A stretch of DNA of 64,000 nucleotides, taken from positions 124,001 to 188,000 of the forward strand of contig JBBRWM010000003.1 of the NCBI GenBank assembly GCA_038249195.1. Direction: 5' to 3'. The DNA is from JAOUEA01 sp038249195 (lineage in GTDB: Bacteria > Actinomycetota > UBA4738 > HRBIN12). A program made the translations under genes and the position numbers. A model generated the notes under the pieces. That model worked only from the letters and a program-made list of their open reading frames with translations, was not told the origin of the DNA and made no database searches. Shown here piece after piece: positions 16,802 through 24,458 of this stretch (the stretch's first letter is position 1; each line of letters begins with the position of its first letter).

Positions 16802-18730
16802 ATGCGGGGGGCGGCCGAGGAGATCCTCGCGGGGCTGAATGACGCCCAGCGGGAGGCGGCGCTCGCCGTGCAAGGCCCCGTGGCGATCCTCGCTGGCGCC
16901 GGGACGGGCAAGACCACCACCATCACGCACCGGATCGCCTATCAGATCGCGTCCGGGGTGGTCCCCGCCCAGCGATCGCTCGCGGTCACGTTCACGGAGA
17001 AGGCCGCGGGCGAGTTGAAGGCCCGCCTCGCGAGGCTCGGCATCGAGGGCGTGGAGGCGCGCACGTTCCACGCCGCCGCGCTTTCGCAGCTGAGCCGATC
17101 CTGGGAGCCCAACACCGGTGAGCGGTTGCCCGAGATCCTCGATTCGAAGGCCCCCTTGATCGCCTCCCTCGCCAACGCGCTGCCGCCCCCGCACAAGTTC
17201 ATGCCGCGCAGCGAGCTCGCGGGCGAGATCGAGTGGGCCAAGAACCGAATGATCGGGCCGCGCCGATACCTCGCCGCCCTGGAGGAGCTCGGGCATCAAC
17301 CGCCCATCCCCGCCGAGCTGATGGCCGGCATCTACCAGGGGTACGAGCGCCGGAAGGAGCGCACCGGGCGCATCGACTTCGAAGACATGCTCTTGCTGGC
17401 GGTTCGGCTCTTCACGGATCACGCCGCGGCGGCCGAGGCGGTGCGCGCACGGTTCCATGCTTTCACGGTCGATGAGTACCAGGACGTGAACCCGCTCCAG
17501 CAGGCCTTGCTCGAGTGCTGGCTCGGAGGCCGAGAGGAACTCTGCGTGGTCGGCGACGACTATCAGACGATCTACTCGTTCACCGGCGCCTCTCCCGACT
17601 ACCTCCTCGGCTTCGTCGATCGCTACCCCGGCGCCACCCTCGTGCGACTCGAGGAGAACTATCGCTCCACCCCCCAGGTGCTGACGGTGGCCAACGCCCT
17701 GGCCCAGCGGTTGGGCGGCTTCGAGAAACGCCTCCGTCCCACGCTGGCGGATGGGCCCAACCCCACGGCCAGGGTGCTGGCCGACCCCCAGGGCGAGGTG
17801 GCGTTCGTCTCGAGCGAGGTCTGGCGCCTGCACGCCGAGGGCCTCCCCTACGAAGAGATGGCCGTGATCTACCGCATCAACGCCCGCTCGGAGCCGTACG
17901 AGGAATCCTTCGCCGAGGCAGGGATCCCCTATCAGGTGCGCGACGGCGCCTTCCTGCGCCGACCCGCGGCGCGAGCGGTCACGGCGAAGCTCCGGCGCGT
18001 CGAGGCTCGCCTGGGGATCGTCGAGGCCGTGGAGGGCATCACCGACGCCCTTGGCTACGATCCCGCGGCAGATCCCGACGACACCCAGGAGGTCACCCGC
18101 CAGGCCGACCTCGGGCGCCTCCGCTCACTCGCATCCGAGTTCGCGACGGTCAGCCCCGGTGGGGACATCGCCGCGTTCGTCGCGGAACTCGCCCGGCGAT
18201 TCAGCGTGCGCGAGACCGGACGTGGAGTGAACCTGCTCACCTTTCACCGTGCCAAGGGGCTCGAGTTCGACGCCGTGTTCCTGCCTCGCCTCTTGGACAA
18301 GGAGCTACCGTTTCGATCGCAGCGATCGGCGGCGGACCCGACGGAGGAGCGCCGACTCCTCTACGTGGGGATCACACGCGCGCGCACGCACTTGTACCTC
18401 TCGTGGACGCGGGAGGGCCGGGCGGGCCCCAGCCCGTTCCTCGAAGAACTCGGGATCGTCGCTCCGCCCGCACCGCGACCCTCCCCCCGTCCGCCGGTGC
18501 ACGTCTCGGCCTCCGGCGGCTCCACGTTCGAGCGGCTCCGCGAGTGGCGGCGCAAACGCGCGGCCGCCGACGGCGTGCCCGCCTACGTCGTGTTCCACGA
18601 CAAGACGCTGGTGCAGATCGCGGAGGAGCGGCCGCGCGACTGGGCCGATCTGGCGTCGATCCCCGGCGTCGGCCCCGCCAAGCTGGATCGCTACGCCGAG
18701 GAGATCCTCTCCATCGTGGGCTCGGCATAG
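16802..18730 (+). CDS. uvrD2: UvrD/Rep helicase with HRDC domain (UvrD2-like)
   Basis: 642 residues from the ATG at 16802. SF1A helicase motifs are in order: Walker A GAGTGKTTT, motif Ia AVTFTEKAAGELK, Walker B VDEYQD, motif III GDDYQTIYSFTGA, motif IV LEENYRSTPQ, motif V TFHRAKGLEFD and motif VI VGITRART. The last 75 residues form an HRDC domain (YVVFHDKTLVQIAEERP, then PGVGPAKLDRY), the hallmark of actinobacterial UvrD2. The family unwinds DNA 3' to 5' in repair or replication. Mycobacterial UvrD2 also has a tetracysteine link before the HRDC domain. I do not see those cysteines here, so function without zinc is implied. Confidence 0.9.
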   Translation: MRGAAEEILAGLNDAQREAALAVQGPVAILAGAGTGKTTTITHRIAYQIASGVVPAQRSLAVTFTEKAAGELKARLARLGIEGVEARTFHAAALSQLSRSWEPNTGERLPEILDSKAPLIASLANALPPPHKFMPRSELAGEIEWAKNRMIGPRRYLAALEELGHQPPIPAELMAGIYQGYERRKERTGRIDFEDMLLLAVRLFTDHAAAAEAVRARFHAFTVDEYQDVNPLQQALLECWLGGREELCVVGDDYQTIYSFTGASPDYLLGFVDRYPGATLVRLEENYRSTPQVLTVANALAQRLGGFEKRLRPTLADGPNPTARVLADPQGEVAFVSSEVWRLHAEGLPYEEMAVIYRINARSEPYEESFAEAGIPYQVRDGAFLRRPAARAVTAKLRRVEARLGIVEAVEGITDALGYDPAADPDDTQEVTRQADLGRLRSLASEFATVSPGGDIAAFVAELARRFSVRETGRGVNLLTFHRAKGLEFDAVFLPRLLDKELPFRSQRSAADPTEERRLLYVGITRARTHLYLSWTREGRAGPSPFLEELGIVAPPAPRPSPRPPVHVSASGGSTFERLREWRRKRAAADGVPAYVVFHDKTLVQIAEERPRDWADLASIPGVGPAKLDRYAEEILSIVGSA

Positions 18731-18735
18731 GCGAT

Positions 18736-19479
18736 CTACGTCAGCTTCGCGACGATCATCGCCGTCGCCAGCAACGGCACCGCGATCGACAACGAGCGCA
18801 AGGCGGCCTCGGGCGTTGCGCGCAGGGTCGCCGCGTCGATCGCCTCCGTGGTGCCGTCGCCCCTCGTGAGGGTCCCCCTCACCTCGACGGCGTCCCGCCT
18901 CAGCCTGCGGACCGGCGTGGAGAGCATCCGCTGGGCCGCCGACAGCACCGCGCAGGCGGCGGCGGCCACCATGGCGGCGACGCTGAGCGAGCCCGTCTGG
19001 GCCAGATAGGCCACGGCCACCGGGAACGCTCCCCACGCCACCGCGAACCACGGATCCCCATGGAACGTGCCGCCGAAGAGTTCGAGGTTGTAGGCCACGA
19101 CCAAGAACCCCCCCGCCGGGATCGCGATCCAGAGCCAGGGCGTGACCTCGATCGCGCCCTGGATGCCGAGAGCCGCCGCCCCGGCGAGGCCCATCACGGC
19201 GAGGGTCTTCAGCACGCCGTCGGGGATCCGCGTGCGCAACGGCCTCCCGTGGAGCTCGTCGAGGGCGTGCGCGGCGATGCCCATGGCCAGCAGGAACGCG
19301 AGCATCGTCTCGAGCCACCAGCGCACCTGGAGGGTCGGGGCGAGCGCCGCGCCGATGGCGACGTAGGAAAGGTGCCAGAGCGTGTAGGGGGGGTGCAGGA
19401 GCGTCCAGTAGTCGCGCCACCCACCCGAAGACAGCGCGTAGAACGCCGGGCGCTCCTCGGCGCCTCCGCTACGGGACAC
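18736..19479 (-). CDS. Multi-pass membrane protein, possibly UbiA-like
   Basis: 247 residues with about six to seven hydrophobic segments. The opening TLLHPPYTLWHLSYVAIG and the loop HALDELHGRPLRTRI resemble the arrangement of UbiA prenyltransferases, but the DxxxD prenyl-diphosphate motif is reduced, so this is weak. It overlaps the end of the upstream UbiE/MenG-type methyltransferase gene by 11 bases and must be co-translated with it. A role beside quinone biosynthesis is therefore a context inference. The C-terminal 60 residues are soluble, with an RRLRRDAVEVRG segment. Confidence 0.55.
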   Translation of the reverse strand: MSRSGGAEERPAFYALSSGGWRDYWTLLHPPYTLWHLSYVAIGAALAPTLQVRWWLETMLAFLLAMGIAAHALDELHGRPLRTRIPDGVLKTLAVMGLAGAAALGIQGAIEVTPWLWIAIPAGGFLVVAYNLELFGGTFHGDPWFAVAWGAFPVAVAYLAQTGSLSVAAMVAAAACAVLSAAQRMLSTPVRRLRRDAVEVRGTLTRGDGTTEAIDAATLRATPEAALRSLSIAVPLLATAMIVAKLT

Positions 19480-20191
19480 GGGTCCCCGCCCCCACGCCCC
19501 AGATCACGACGCCCGCCCCCAACGACATGACGCGGGTGCGCACGTGGCGCAGCCCGGCCTCCTGCCACCATCGCACCTGTTCCGCGAGGGGGGCCCGCCG
19601 GTAGAAGCGCTCGATGCTCGGACCCAGGAAGCGGCCCGTTCGGTACCAATCGTGAGAGACCAGGGCGCCAAGGAAGGGCATGAGCGCGCGCGTGTACGCA
19701 CGCCATCCGGCCCGGATGAGCGGCGTCTCCGGCTCGTGGAATTCCAGGGACGCGAGCGTCCCGCCGGGGCGCAGCACACGCGCGAGCTCGGCGAGCACGG
19801 TCACCGGATCGTCCACGTAGCGCAAGAGGTACGTGAACGTGACGGCGTCGAAGGACGCGTCGGGGAAGGGCAGCGACTCCGCCCGAGCGAGGATCGGCGT
19901 GATGCGCTCGCCGAGGCCTGCGGCGTGGTTCGCGGGGATGCCCGCGCGGAGCATGCGGGCGTTGGCGTCGAGGGACACGACCCGCAGCAGCTTACGTGCG
20001 GCCAGGTCCCGCGAGACGAGCCCGGAACCGGCCGCGACGTCGAGCACGAGGGCGCCGGGGGTCGCGTTCACGCGTTCCACCATGGTTCGGCGCCACCGGG
20101 CGTCCTGCCCGAATGACCAGATCGCGCCCATCCACGAGTACTGCGGAGCGATCCCGTCGAAGATCTCCGGCGCCTCGGTTCGGTCGGACAT
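19469..20191 (-). CDS. UbiE/MenG-family demethylmenaquinone methyltransferase
   Basis: 240 residues. The opening FDGIAPQYSWMGAIWSFGQD parallels the YDxxAxxYDxxNxxxSxG start of UbiE/MenG. SAM motif I is VLDVAAGSGLVSRDLA, motif II VSLDANARML, the ALARAESLPFPDASFD segment is the typical UbiE post-motif, and VLRPGGTLASLEF is motif III. These enzymes carry out the final C-methylation of menaquinone. The gene is first in a short run with the membrane protein downstream. Other menaquinone genes are not in the window, so a different polyprenyl or small substrate remains possible. Confidence 0.82.
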   Translation of the reverse strand: MSDRTEAPEIFDGIAPQYSWMGAIWSFGQDARWRRTMVERVNATPGALVLDVAAGSGLVSRDLAARKLLRVVSLDANARMLRAGIPANHAAGLGERITPILARAESLPFPDASFDAVTFTYLLRYVDDPVTVLAELARVLRPGGTLASLEFHEPETPLIRAGWRAYTRALMPFLGALVSHDWYRTGRFLGPSIERFYRRAPLAEQVRWWQEAGLRHVRTRVMSLGAGVVIWGVGAGTRVP

Positions 20192-20192
20192 C

Positions 20193-20978
20193 TCAGCCGC
20201 CCAGGATCGAGGGCAGGTCGGCCAGGGCGTCGATCACCCGGTCGGGCGTTGCCTTGGCGAGGTCGGCGTCGCGGAACTTGCCGGTGCGGACCTGCACGGC
20301 GCGGAGCCCGACGCCCTGCGCGCCAACGATGTCGTTCGTGATGTCGTCGCCCACCATCACGGCCCGACTCGCTGGGACGCCCAGGAGCGAGAGCGCGGAC
20401 GCGAAGAAGGTAGGAGCTGGCTTGCCGCAGACCGTGGCCTCGAGCCCTGACGCGCTCTCGAGCCCCGTGAGGTAGGCGCCCCCGTCCAACTCCCAACCGG
20501 ACGCCGTTCGCCAGAAGAGGTTGCGATGCATGCCCACGAGTGCCGCGCCGTTCATAAGGCGACGGAAGATCCTGTTGACGGCGTCGTAGGTGAAGGCGTC
20601 GCACGCGCCCCCGATCACGATCACCTCGGCGTCGTCCGCCGATCCCACCAGGTCCACACCGTCCAGGTCGGCCGCCGCATCGCCGTCGGAGAGCACGTAA
20701 ACGGAGGCGTCGGGGTGATGACTGTGCAAGAACGAGGCCGTGGCGACGACGGCGGTGACGATCTCGTCGGCCGCGACGTCGAAGCCCGCGGCGCGCAAGG
20801 TCCCCGCCAGTCCCGCCCGCGTGTGCGTGGTCGTGTTCGTGAGCAGGCGGAAGCCAATCTCGGCACCACGGATCCATCGCATCGCCTCGATGGAGCCGGC
20901 GATCGGCTGCCATGAGGTGGCGAGCACACCGTCGATATCGAGCAAGAGCCCGTCGACGTCCGTCAGCGGTTCGGTCAT
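20193..20978 (-). CDS. HAD-superfamily phosphatase, subfamily IIA (NagD/HDHD2-like)
   Basis: 261 residues. Motif I is DIDGVL, motif II is LLTNTT, the Lys of motif III is in VCGKPAP and motif IV is GDDITNDI, the full set for HAD IIA hydrolases with a C2 cap between motifs II and III. These remove phosphate from nucleotides or sugar phosphates, and the physiological substrate cannot be told from sequence. It lies one base beyond the methyltransferase gene on the same strand, so it is probably in the same transcript. Confidence 0.88.
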   Translation of the reverse strand: MTEPLTDVDGLLLDIDGVLATSWQPIAGSIEAMRWIRGAEIGFRLLTNTTTHTRAGLAGTLRAAGFDVAADEIVTAVVATASFLHSHHPDASVYVLSDGDAAADLDGVDLVGSADDAEVIVIGGACDAFTYDAVNRIFRRLMNGAALVGMHRNLFWRTASGWELDGGAYLTGLESASGLEATVCGKPAPTFFASALSLLGVPASRAVMVGDDITNDIVGAQGVGLRAVQVRTGKFRDADLAKATPDRVIDALADLPSILGG

Positions 20979-21020
20979 GGCCCGAGTCTCGCATGACCCC
21001 TTCGGGCGCGCAGGCCGCGC

Positions 21021-21887
21021 TTAGCTCAAGCGGATCCCCGCCCGCTTGCGAGCTCGCTCGACGTCGCCGCTCGACCCGGCCCCTCGGAGGCGCGCACGCC
21101 ATTCGTTGTAGGGCGCGAGGTACCGCCAGCGCGGAGGCAGGACCGGGCGCACGGCACGGATCGCCGGAAACGTCGCGCGCATCGCGGCACGCTGGGCCGT
21201 GGAGAACGGGCGCCCGTACGCCTGCTGGAGACTGAGTGGGAGGGTCCCGTAGGCCAGACGCGACACACCACGCAGGACGGGCCGCCACTCGGCCTCCGCA
21301 GGTGGATCGAAGAACAGATCCAGCACCTTGCGAGCGCCGTCGGTCACTTGCAGGATCCCGCTGCCCTCCACGTCGGCCATCCAGGCGCGCAGCGCCGGCA
21401 CGGTGGGAGGGATCGATGCGCGGGGGACGAGGCAGAGTTCCGCGGCCAGCATCTGTTCCTCGTGGAACCGTTGGCGCCCCGCGTCGTCGAGGTGGCCCAC
21501 GGTCAGCTCCTCGAACAACAGGGCCGACTCCACGAGGCAGGCGTGCACGTACAGGAGGAGGGTCGGGTCCAGCGCGTCGTATCGCGATCCCGTCACGGGA
21601 TCGATGCCGTTGATGCGCGCGTGGACCTCGTTGATCTTGTCGGCGGCTGCGTGGGCATCTGCCTTGGTCCCGAACGTGATCGTGTACGTCAATATCAGGG
21701 TTCGCTGCAGTCGCTTCCACGGGTTGCGTTCGTACATGCCCGTTTGGGTCGCCCCTGCGACGACCAACGGGTGGGCGGCCTGCATCAACAGCGCGCGCGC
21801 GCCGCCGAACAGAACGGTGACCTCCCGATGCACCCGCCAGGACACGCTGCGCGGGCCGAAGTAGCCGAGATCGTCGAGTGCAGCCAT
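21021..21887 (-). CDS. Oxygenase MpaB family (DUF2236) protein
   Basis: 288 residues. Family landmarks: FGGARALLMQAAHPLVVAGAT near the start with the conserved His, YVHACLVESALLFEEL in the middle, and YLAPYNEWRARLRG near the end. The DUF2236/MpaB family includes heme-dependent latex clearing protein relatives and the fungal MpaB oxygenase, many of which bind heme b through conserved His. The substrate is not evident. TAGCCT is six bases before the ATG, so the transcript is likely leaderless. Cytosolic: no signal peptide. Confidence 0.85.
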   Translation of the reverse strand: MAALDDLGYFGPRSVSWRVHREVTVLFGGARALLMQAAHPLVVAGATQTGMYERNPWKRLQRTLILTYTITFGTKADAHAAADKINEVHARINGIDPVTGSRYDALDPTLLLYVHACLVESALLFEELTVGHLDDAGRQRFHEEQMLAAELCLVPRASIPPTVPALRAWMADVEGSGILQVTDGARKVLDLFFDPPAEAEWRPVLRGVSRLAYGTLPLSLQQAYGRPFSTAQRAAMRATFPAIRAVRPVLPPRWRYLAPYNEWRARLRGAGSSGDVERARKRAGIRLS

Positions 21888-21893
21888 GGCTCC

Positions 21894-21899
21894 AGGCTA
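21894..21899 (-). promoter_or_regulatory. -10 box TAGCCT of leaderless promoter
   Basis: TAGCCT on the minus strand, six bases before the ATG at 21887. Confidence 0.55.
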
Positions 21900-22046
21900 C
21901 GGCTGAACGGAGCGACTCGGCCTCGCGAACCTCTTCGGTTGATCGCGCGGCCGCGGTGCGCGTAGAGGACGTCGTGACCACGACTCGGTCGTCGCTTCGT
22001 CGCTGGACTTGTCACGGGGCGGACGGGACAATCCCATCCCGACGTC

Positions 22047-22742
22047 GTGGAGCAGTCCCTGGGAACGATCTTGATCGTGCTGGGCATCCTCGGAGCGGCG
22101 ATCGCTATCGGATTCGCCGCCCGCGGGAGCCTGCGCCCGTTCGCGACCCTGCCCATCCACTGGTGGGGGGCCGCGGCCCTCGGACTGCTGGTCCCCTACC
22201 TGCCTCTGCCAGCCGCCGTGAGCCCCGCGCAGGTACGGCTCGTCTGGGCTCTGTCGTACGGACTCCTGCTCGGGTTCGGGTGGGTGAACCGGCGGCTGCC
22301 CGCGATGCCAATCATCATGCTCGGGCTCGGGCTCAACGCGCTGGTGGTGGTTGCCAACGGAGGGATGCCTGTAAGCGCCGACGCGGCCCGTTCCTCGGGA
22401 TCCATCACGGCACTGTCGACCGATCGAGCCGGTCCCGAGAAGCATCACCTCATGACCGACCAGGACGTCTTGCGACCTTTGGGAGACGTCATCGCCGTCC
22501 CCGATCCGGTGGGCGCGTTGTTCTCGGTGGGCGACGTGCTCCTCTACGGCGGGTTGGCCTGGCTCGTGGTGATGGTCATGCTCGGACGCTCTGGCGAGAA
22601 TCGCCGTCCGCCGCCGCGCTGGTTCCCGAGCTATCGGGGCCGCCACCTGCCGCGGAGCCATCGCCTGCAGCGGAGCCCTTCGCGTGCGGATCCGCGTCGT
22701 GGTCCTCCTGTTGCAGCAGCGATGTCGGGAACCGCACCGTGA
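22047..22742 (+). CDS. DUF5317-like membrane protein
   Basis: 231 residues from a GTG. Helices at about 6-24, 33-55, 65-82, 88-106 and 155-177. The external segment NGGMPVSADA, then KHHLMTDQDVLRPLGDVI and the SVGDVLLYGG helix start match the DUF5317 pattern, a family of unknown function common in actinobacteria and Firmicutes. After the last helix, the final 50 residues are basic, Pro/Arg-rich and lie entirely antisense to the end of the histidine kinase gene. A shorter ancestral protein that lost its stop is possible. No link to the kinase module is shown. Confidence 0.72.
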   Translation: MEQSLGTILIVLGILGAAIAIGFAARGSLRPFATLPIHWWGAAALGLLVPYLPLPAAVSPAQVRLVWALSYGLLLGFGWVNRRLPAMPIIMLGLGLNALVVVANGGMPVSADAARSSGSITALSTDRAGPEKHHLMTDQDVLRPLGDVIAVPDPVGALFSVGDVLLYGGLAWLVVMVMLGRSGENRRPPPRWFPSYRGRHLPRSHRLQRSPSRADPRRGPPVAAAMSGTAP

Positions 22743-24120
22743 TCGTGGCTCCCTCGTCCGGCGCGCTCTGCACGTCGATCGACCCGCCACCGACCTGCGC
22801 CCGCTCGCGCATCATGGCCATGCCGAAGTGCCCCTCGGGGCCGGGCGCCGACGTGTCGAACCCGCGTCCGTCGTCCTTCAGCTCCAGCTCGATGAACTCG
22901 CCTCGCTGCCGCACGCTGATCCACACGTTCGAGGCGTGGGCATGCTTGAGGGCGTTCATAACGCCCTCGCGGGCAACGTGGTACAGAAGCAGCGCGATGG
23001 GAGCCGGCAGGGAGATGTCTTCGACATCCCGGTGAAAGAGCACGCCCGAGTCGCGACCGACCTCGTCCGCGAACGACTCGATCGCCTCGGCGAGGCCCTT
23101 GGCTCCCAGTGGCGAACGGTGCAGGTCACGGATCAGGGCCCGGATGCGATCGGACGTTTCCTGCTTGGACTCGCGGATCTTGTCCAACTGTTCCGTGACC
23201 AGAGGGTAGTCCTCCTTGTCCATCAGCTTGCGCGCGACGTCAACCTGGATCGAAAGCCGGAACAGGACCTGCGCCAGGTCGTCGTGAAGGTAGCCGGCGA
23301 TCTGCAGTCGCTCGTCGGCGCGTTCCTCCGCCATGGCGTTCGAAAGGGTCTTCAGCACTTGCTCTCGCTCTTGAAGCTCCTTGTGCGCCTCCTCCAACGC
23401 CTGCGATCGAAAGAACATCTGGCGCGCGAACAGCATTGGGGCCAAGAAAGTTGGCAGGGCCCACCAACCCACGGCCCTAAACAGCTCGGCGAGCGTGAGA
23501 CCCAGGACAGCGAGGCCGAGATAGCTGACCACGAACTCACTGAAGCGGCCAATCCTAAGTTGCCTCATGACCTTGAGGGGTGCCATGCCGAGGCTGATGC
23601 TTGTGAAAATCGTCACGAGGGCGCCGTTTACGAGATAGTCCGCGACGGCAGCCATCATCGCGGCGAGAATTAGCCGCCATGCCGGTGAGGTGTAGATGTC
23701 GCCGGCGGCGTGGAACACGGCACTGGCGACAAGAACGGAAAGTGCGACCTGACATCGGTTGAAGACTGCTCTGAGGAGACTAACCTCGTGCCGAAGTTCC
23801 CGAGGATCTGTTGACCCCACCAGAGCAGTCACCGCAGCTACTGGAGGGACGAAGAGAATTCCAATGGTGAGGAGTATCGGGAATCCGAGACTCAAGTGGA
23901 GCCCTCGCCAAGCAGGGACTGGCAACAGCTCAACGGCCGCGACCAAGAGGGCCCAGACGATGAGTTGCGGCTCTAGCTGCCCCAGACTCCGGGATAGCAG
24001 CAACGCCAACCCCGCCAGGGTCGGGATGATTACGGCAAACTCGAACACCAAGAGAGTTCGCCGAGATGGCGAGCTTCCCTCCGTGGTCTTGCTCGTAGCC
24101 GGCTCATCCATACCTTCCAT
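22576..24120 (-). CDS. Membrane sensor histidine kinase, HisKA_3 (NarL-type), copy 1
   Basis: 514 residues. The N-terminal 235 residues carry six to seven hydrophobic helices with very short loops, so no large external sensor domain exists. A coiled-coil linker (QALEEAHKELQEREQVLK) leads to the HisKA_3 domain with the phospho-acceptor His at about 279 (GYLHDDLAQ). The ATPase has an N box REGVMNALKHAHA and a G box DDGRGFD. The shared core DPREL and FNRCQVALSVLVASAVFH shows that it is a paralog of the kinase at 24459-25886. No NarL/LuxR response regulator is adjacent. The topology recalls ComP-like peptide sensors. It is divergent from the small secreted-peptide gene, and GC is visibly lower in its 5' half. 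Confidence 0.9.
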   Translation of the reverse strand: MEGMDEPATSKTTEGSSPSRRTLLVFEFAVIIPTLAGLALLLSRSLGQLEPQLIVWALLVAAVELLPVPAWRGLHLSLGFPILLTIGILFVPPVAAVTALVGSTDPRELRHEVSLLRAVFNRCQVALSVLVASAVFHAAGDIYTSPAWRLILAAMMAAVADYLVNGALVTIFTSISLGMAPLKVMRQLRIGRFSEFVVSYLGLAVLGLTLAELFRAVGWWALPTFLAPMLFARQMFFRSQALEEAHKELQEREQVLKTLSNAMAEERADERLQIAGYLHDDLAQVLFRLSIQVDVARKLMDKEDYPLVTEQLDKIRESKQETSDRIRALIRDLHRSPLGAKGLAEAIESFADEVGRDSGVLFHRDVEDISLPAPIALLLYHVAREGVMNALKHAHASNVWISVRQRGEFIELELKDDGRGFDTSAPGPEGHFGMAMMRERAQVGGGSIDVQSAPDEGATITVRFPTSLLQQEDHDADPHAKGSAAGDGSAAGGGPDSSGTSAAADGDSRQSVRA

Positions 24121-24204
24121 CTTCGACTGGATCGCGGTTCGATGGAAGTAGGTCGGCCTGTAGGCATAAGCGCTACATCATTCACTGTACGCGGATATTC
24201 CTGG

Positions 24205-24234
24205 TTGTCCCCCTACTGGGGGTCACCCGATGAT
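24205..24234 (+). promoter_or_regulatory. Candidate promoter of the secreted-peptide gene
   Basis: TTGTCC (24205-24210) and GATGAT (24229-24234), spaced 18 bases, point toward the peptide gene. The first GTCCCCC/GGGGG inverted repeat overlaps the -35 and spacer, as expected for a bound regulator. The assignment is tentative. Confidence 0.35.
24209..24222. repeat. Inverted repeat CCCCC-TACT-GGGGG, copy 1 (putative operator)
   Basis: A perfect five-base inverted repeat around a four-base core, preceded by GT. With the second copy it gives the shared pattern GTCCCCC-nAnT-GGGGG. The centres are 38 bases apart, upstream of the peptide gene and divergent from the first kinase gene. A dimeric regulator could bind each half. 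Confidence 0.55.
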
Positions 24235-24246
24235 GACGCGGTCGGT

Positions 24247-24260
24247 CCCCCGAATGGGGG
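24247..24260. repeat. Inverted repeat CCCCC-GAAT-GGGGG, copy 2 (putative operator)
   Basis: Second copy of the same inverted repeat, 38 bases downstream of the first. It lies between the candidate -10 element and the ribosome site of the peptide gene, so it could act on DNA or as a small RNA hairpin. Confidence 0.5.
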
Positions 24261-24288
24261 CGGATGCTGTACAGAGAAGGAGGACGGA

Positions 24289-24372
24289 ATGAAGGTAGCT
24301 CGGAGAGTCGCCATCGCCCTCGGATCTCTCATGGCTATCGCCCTCGCCGGCGGAGCCCACTGGAAGGTCTGA
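24289..24372 (+). CDS. Secreted 27-residue peptide, candidate signalling peptide precursor
   Basis: The ATG follows a strong AAGGAGGA ribosome site (24278-24284 region) with ideal spacing, and the frame closes at TGA after 27 codons. The product has a basic start (MKVARR), a hydrophobic core of about 13 residues and an ALA motif at 18-20, that is, a complete Sec signal peptide, leaving GGAHWKV as the predicted released heptapeptide. A perfect hairpin terminator follows 21 bases later, so the whole transcript is devoted to this peptide. It lies between two paralogous multi-TM histidine kinases. I know no family with this sequence. An autoinducing pheromone is the most attractive reading; a leader peptide or small membrane microprotein are alternatives. 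Confidence 0.6.
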   Translation: MKVARRVAIALGSLMAIALAGGAHWKV

Positions 24373-24393
24373 ATCAAAGGCAAGTGCGAGATG

Positions 24394-24420
24394 GCCCCGG
24401 GCTCGCGAGCCCGGGGCTTT
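24394..24420 (+). terminator. Strong intrinsic terminator after the peptide gene
   Basis: GCCCCGGGCTCG (24394-24405) is followed directly by its perfect reverse complement (24406-24417), giving a stem of at least ten G/C-rich pairs with a CGCG loop, then TTT and a pyrimidine-rich tail. The T-run lies on the plus-strand side only, so it ends the peptide transcript. Confidence 0.85.
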
Positions 24421-24458
24421 CGTATCTCTGTTGATCATCAGTGGCTGGAGCCGATGTA

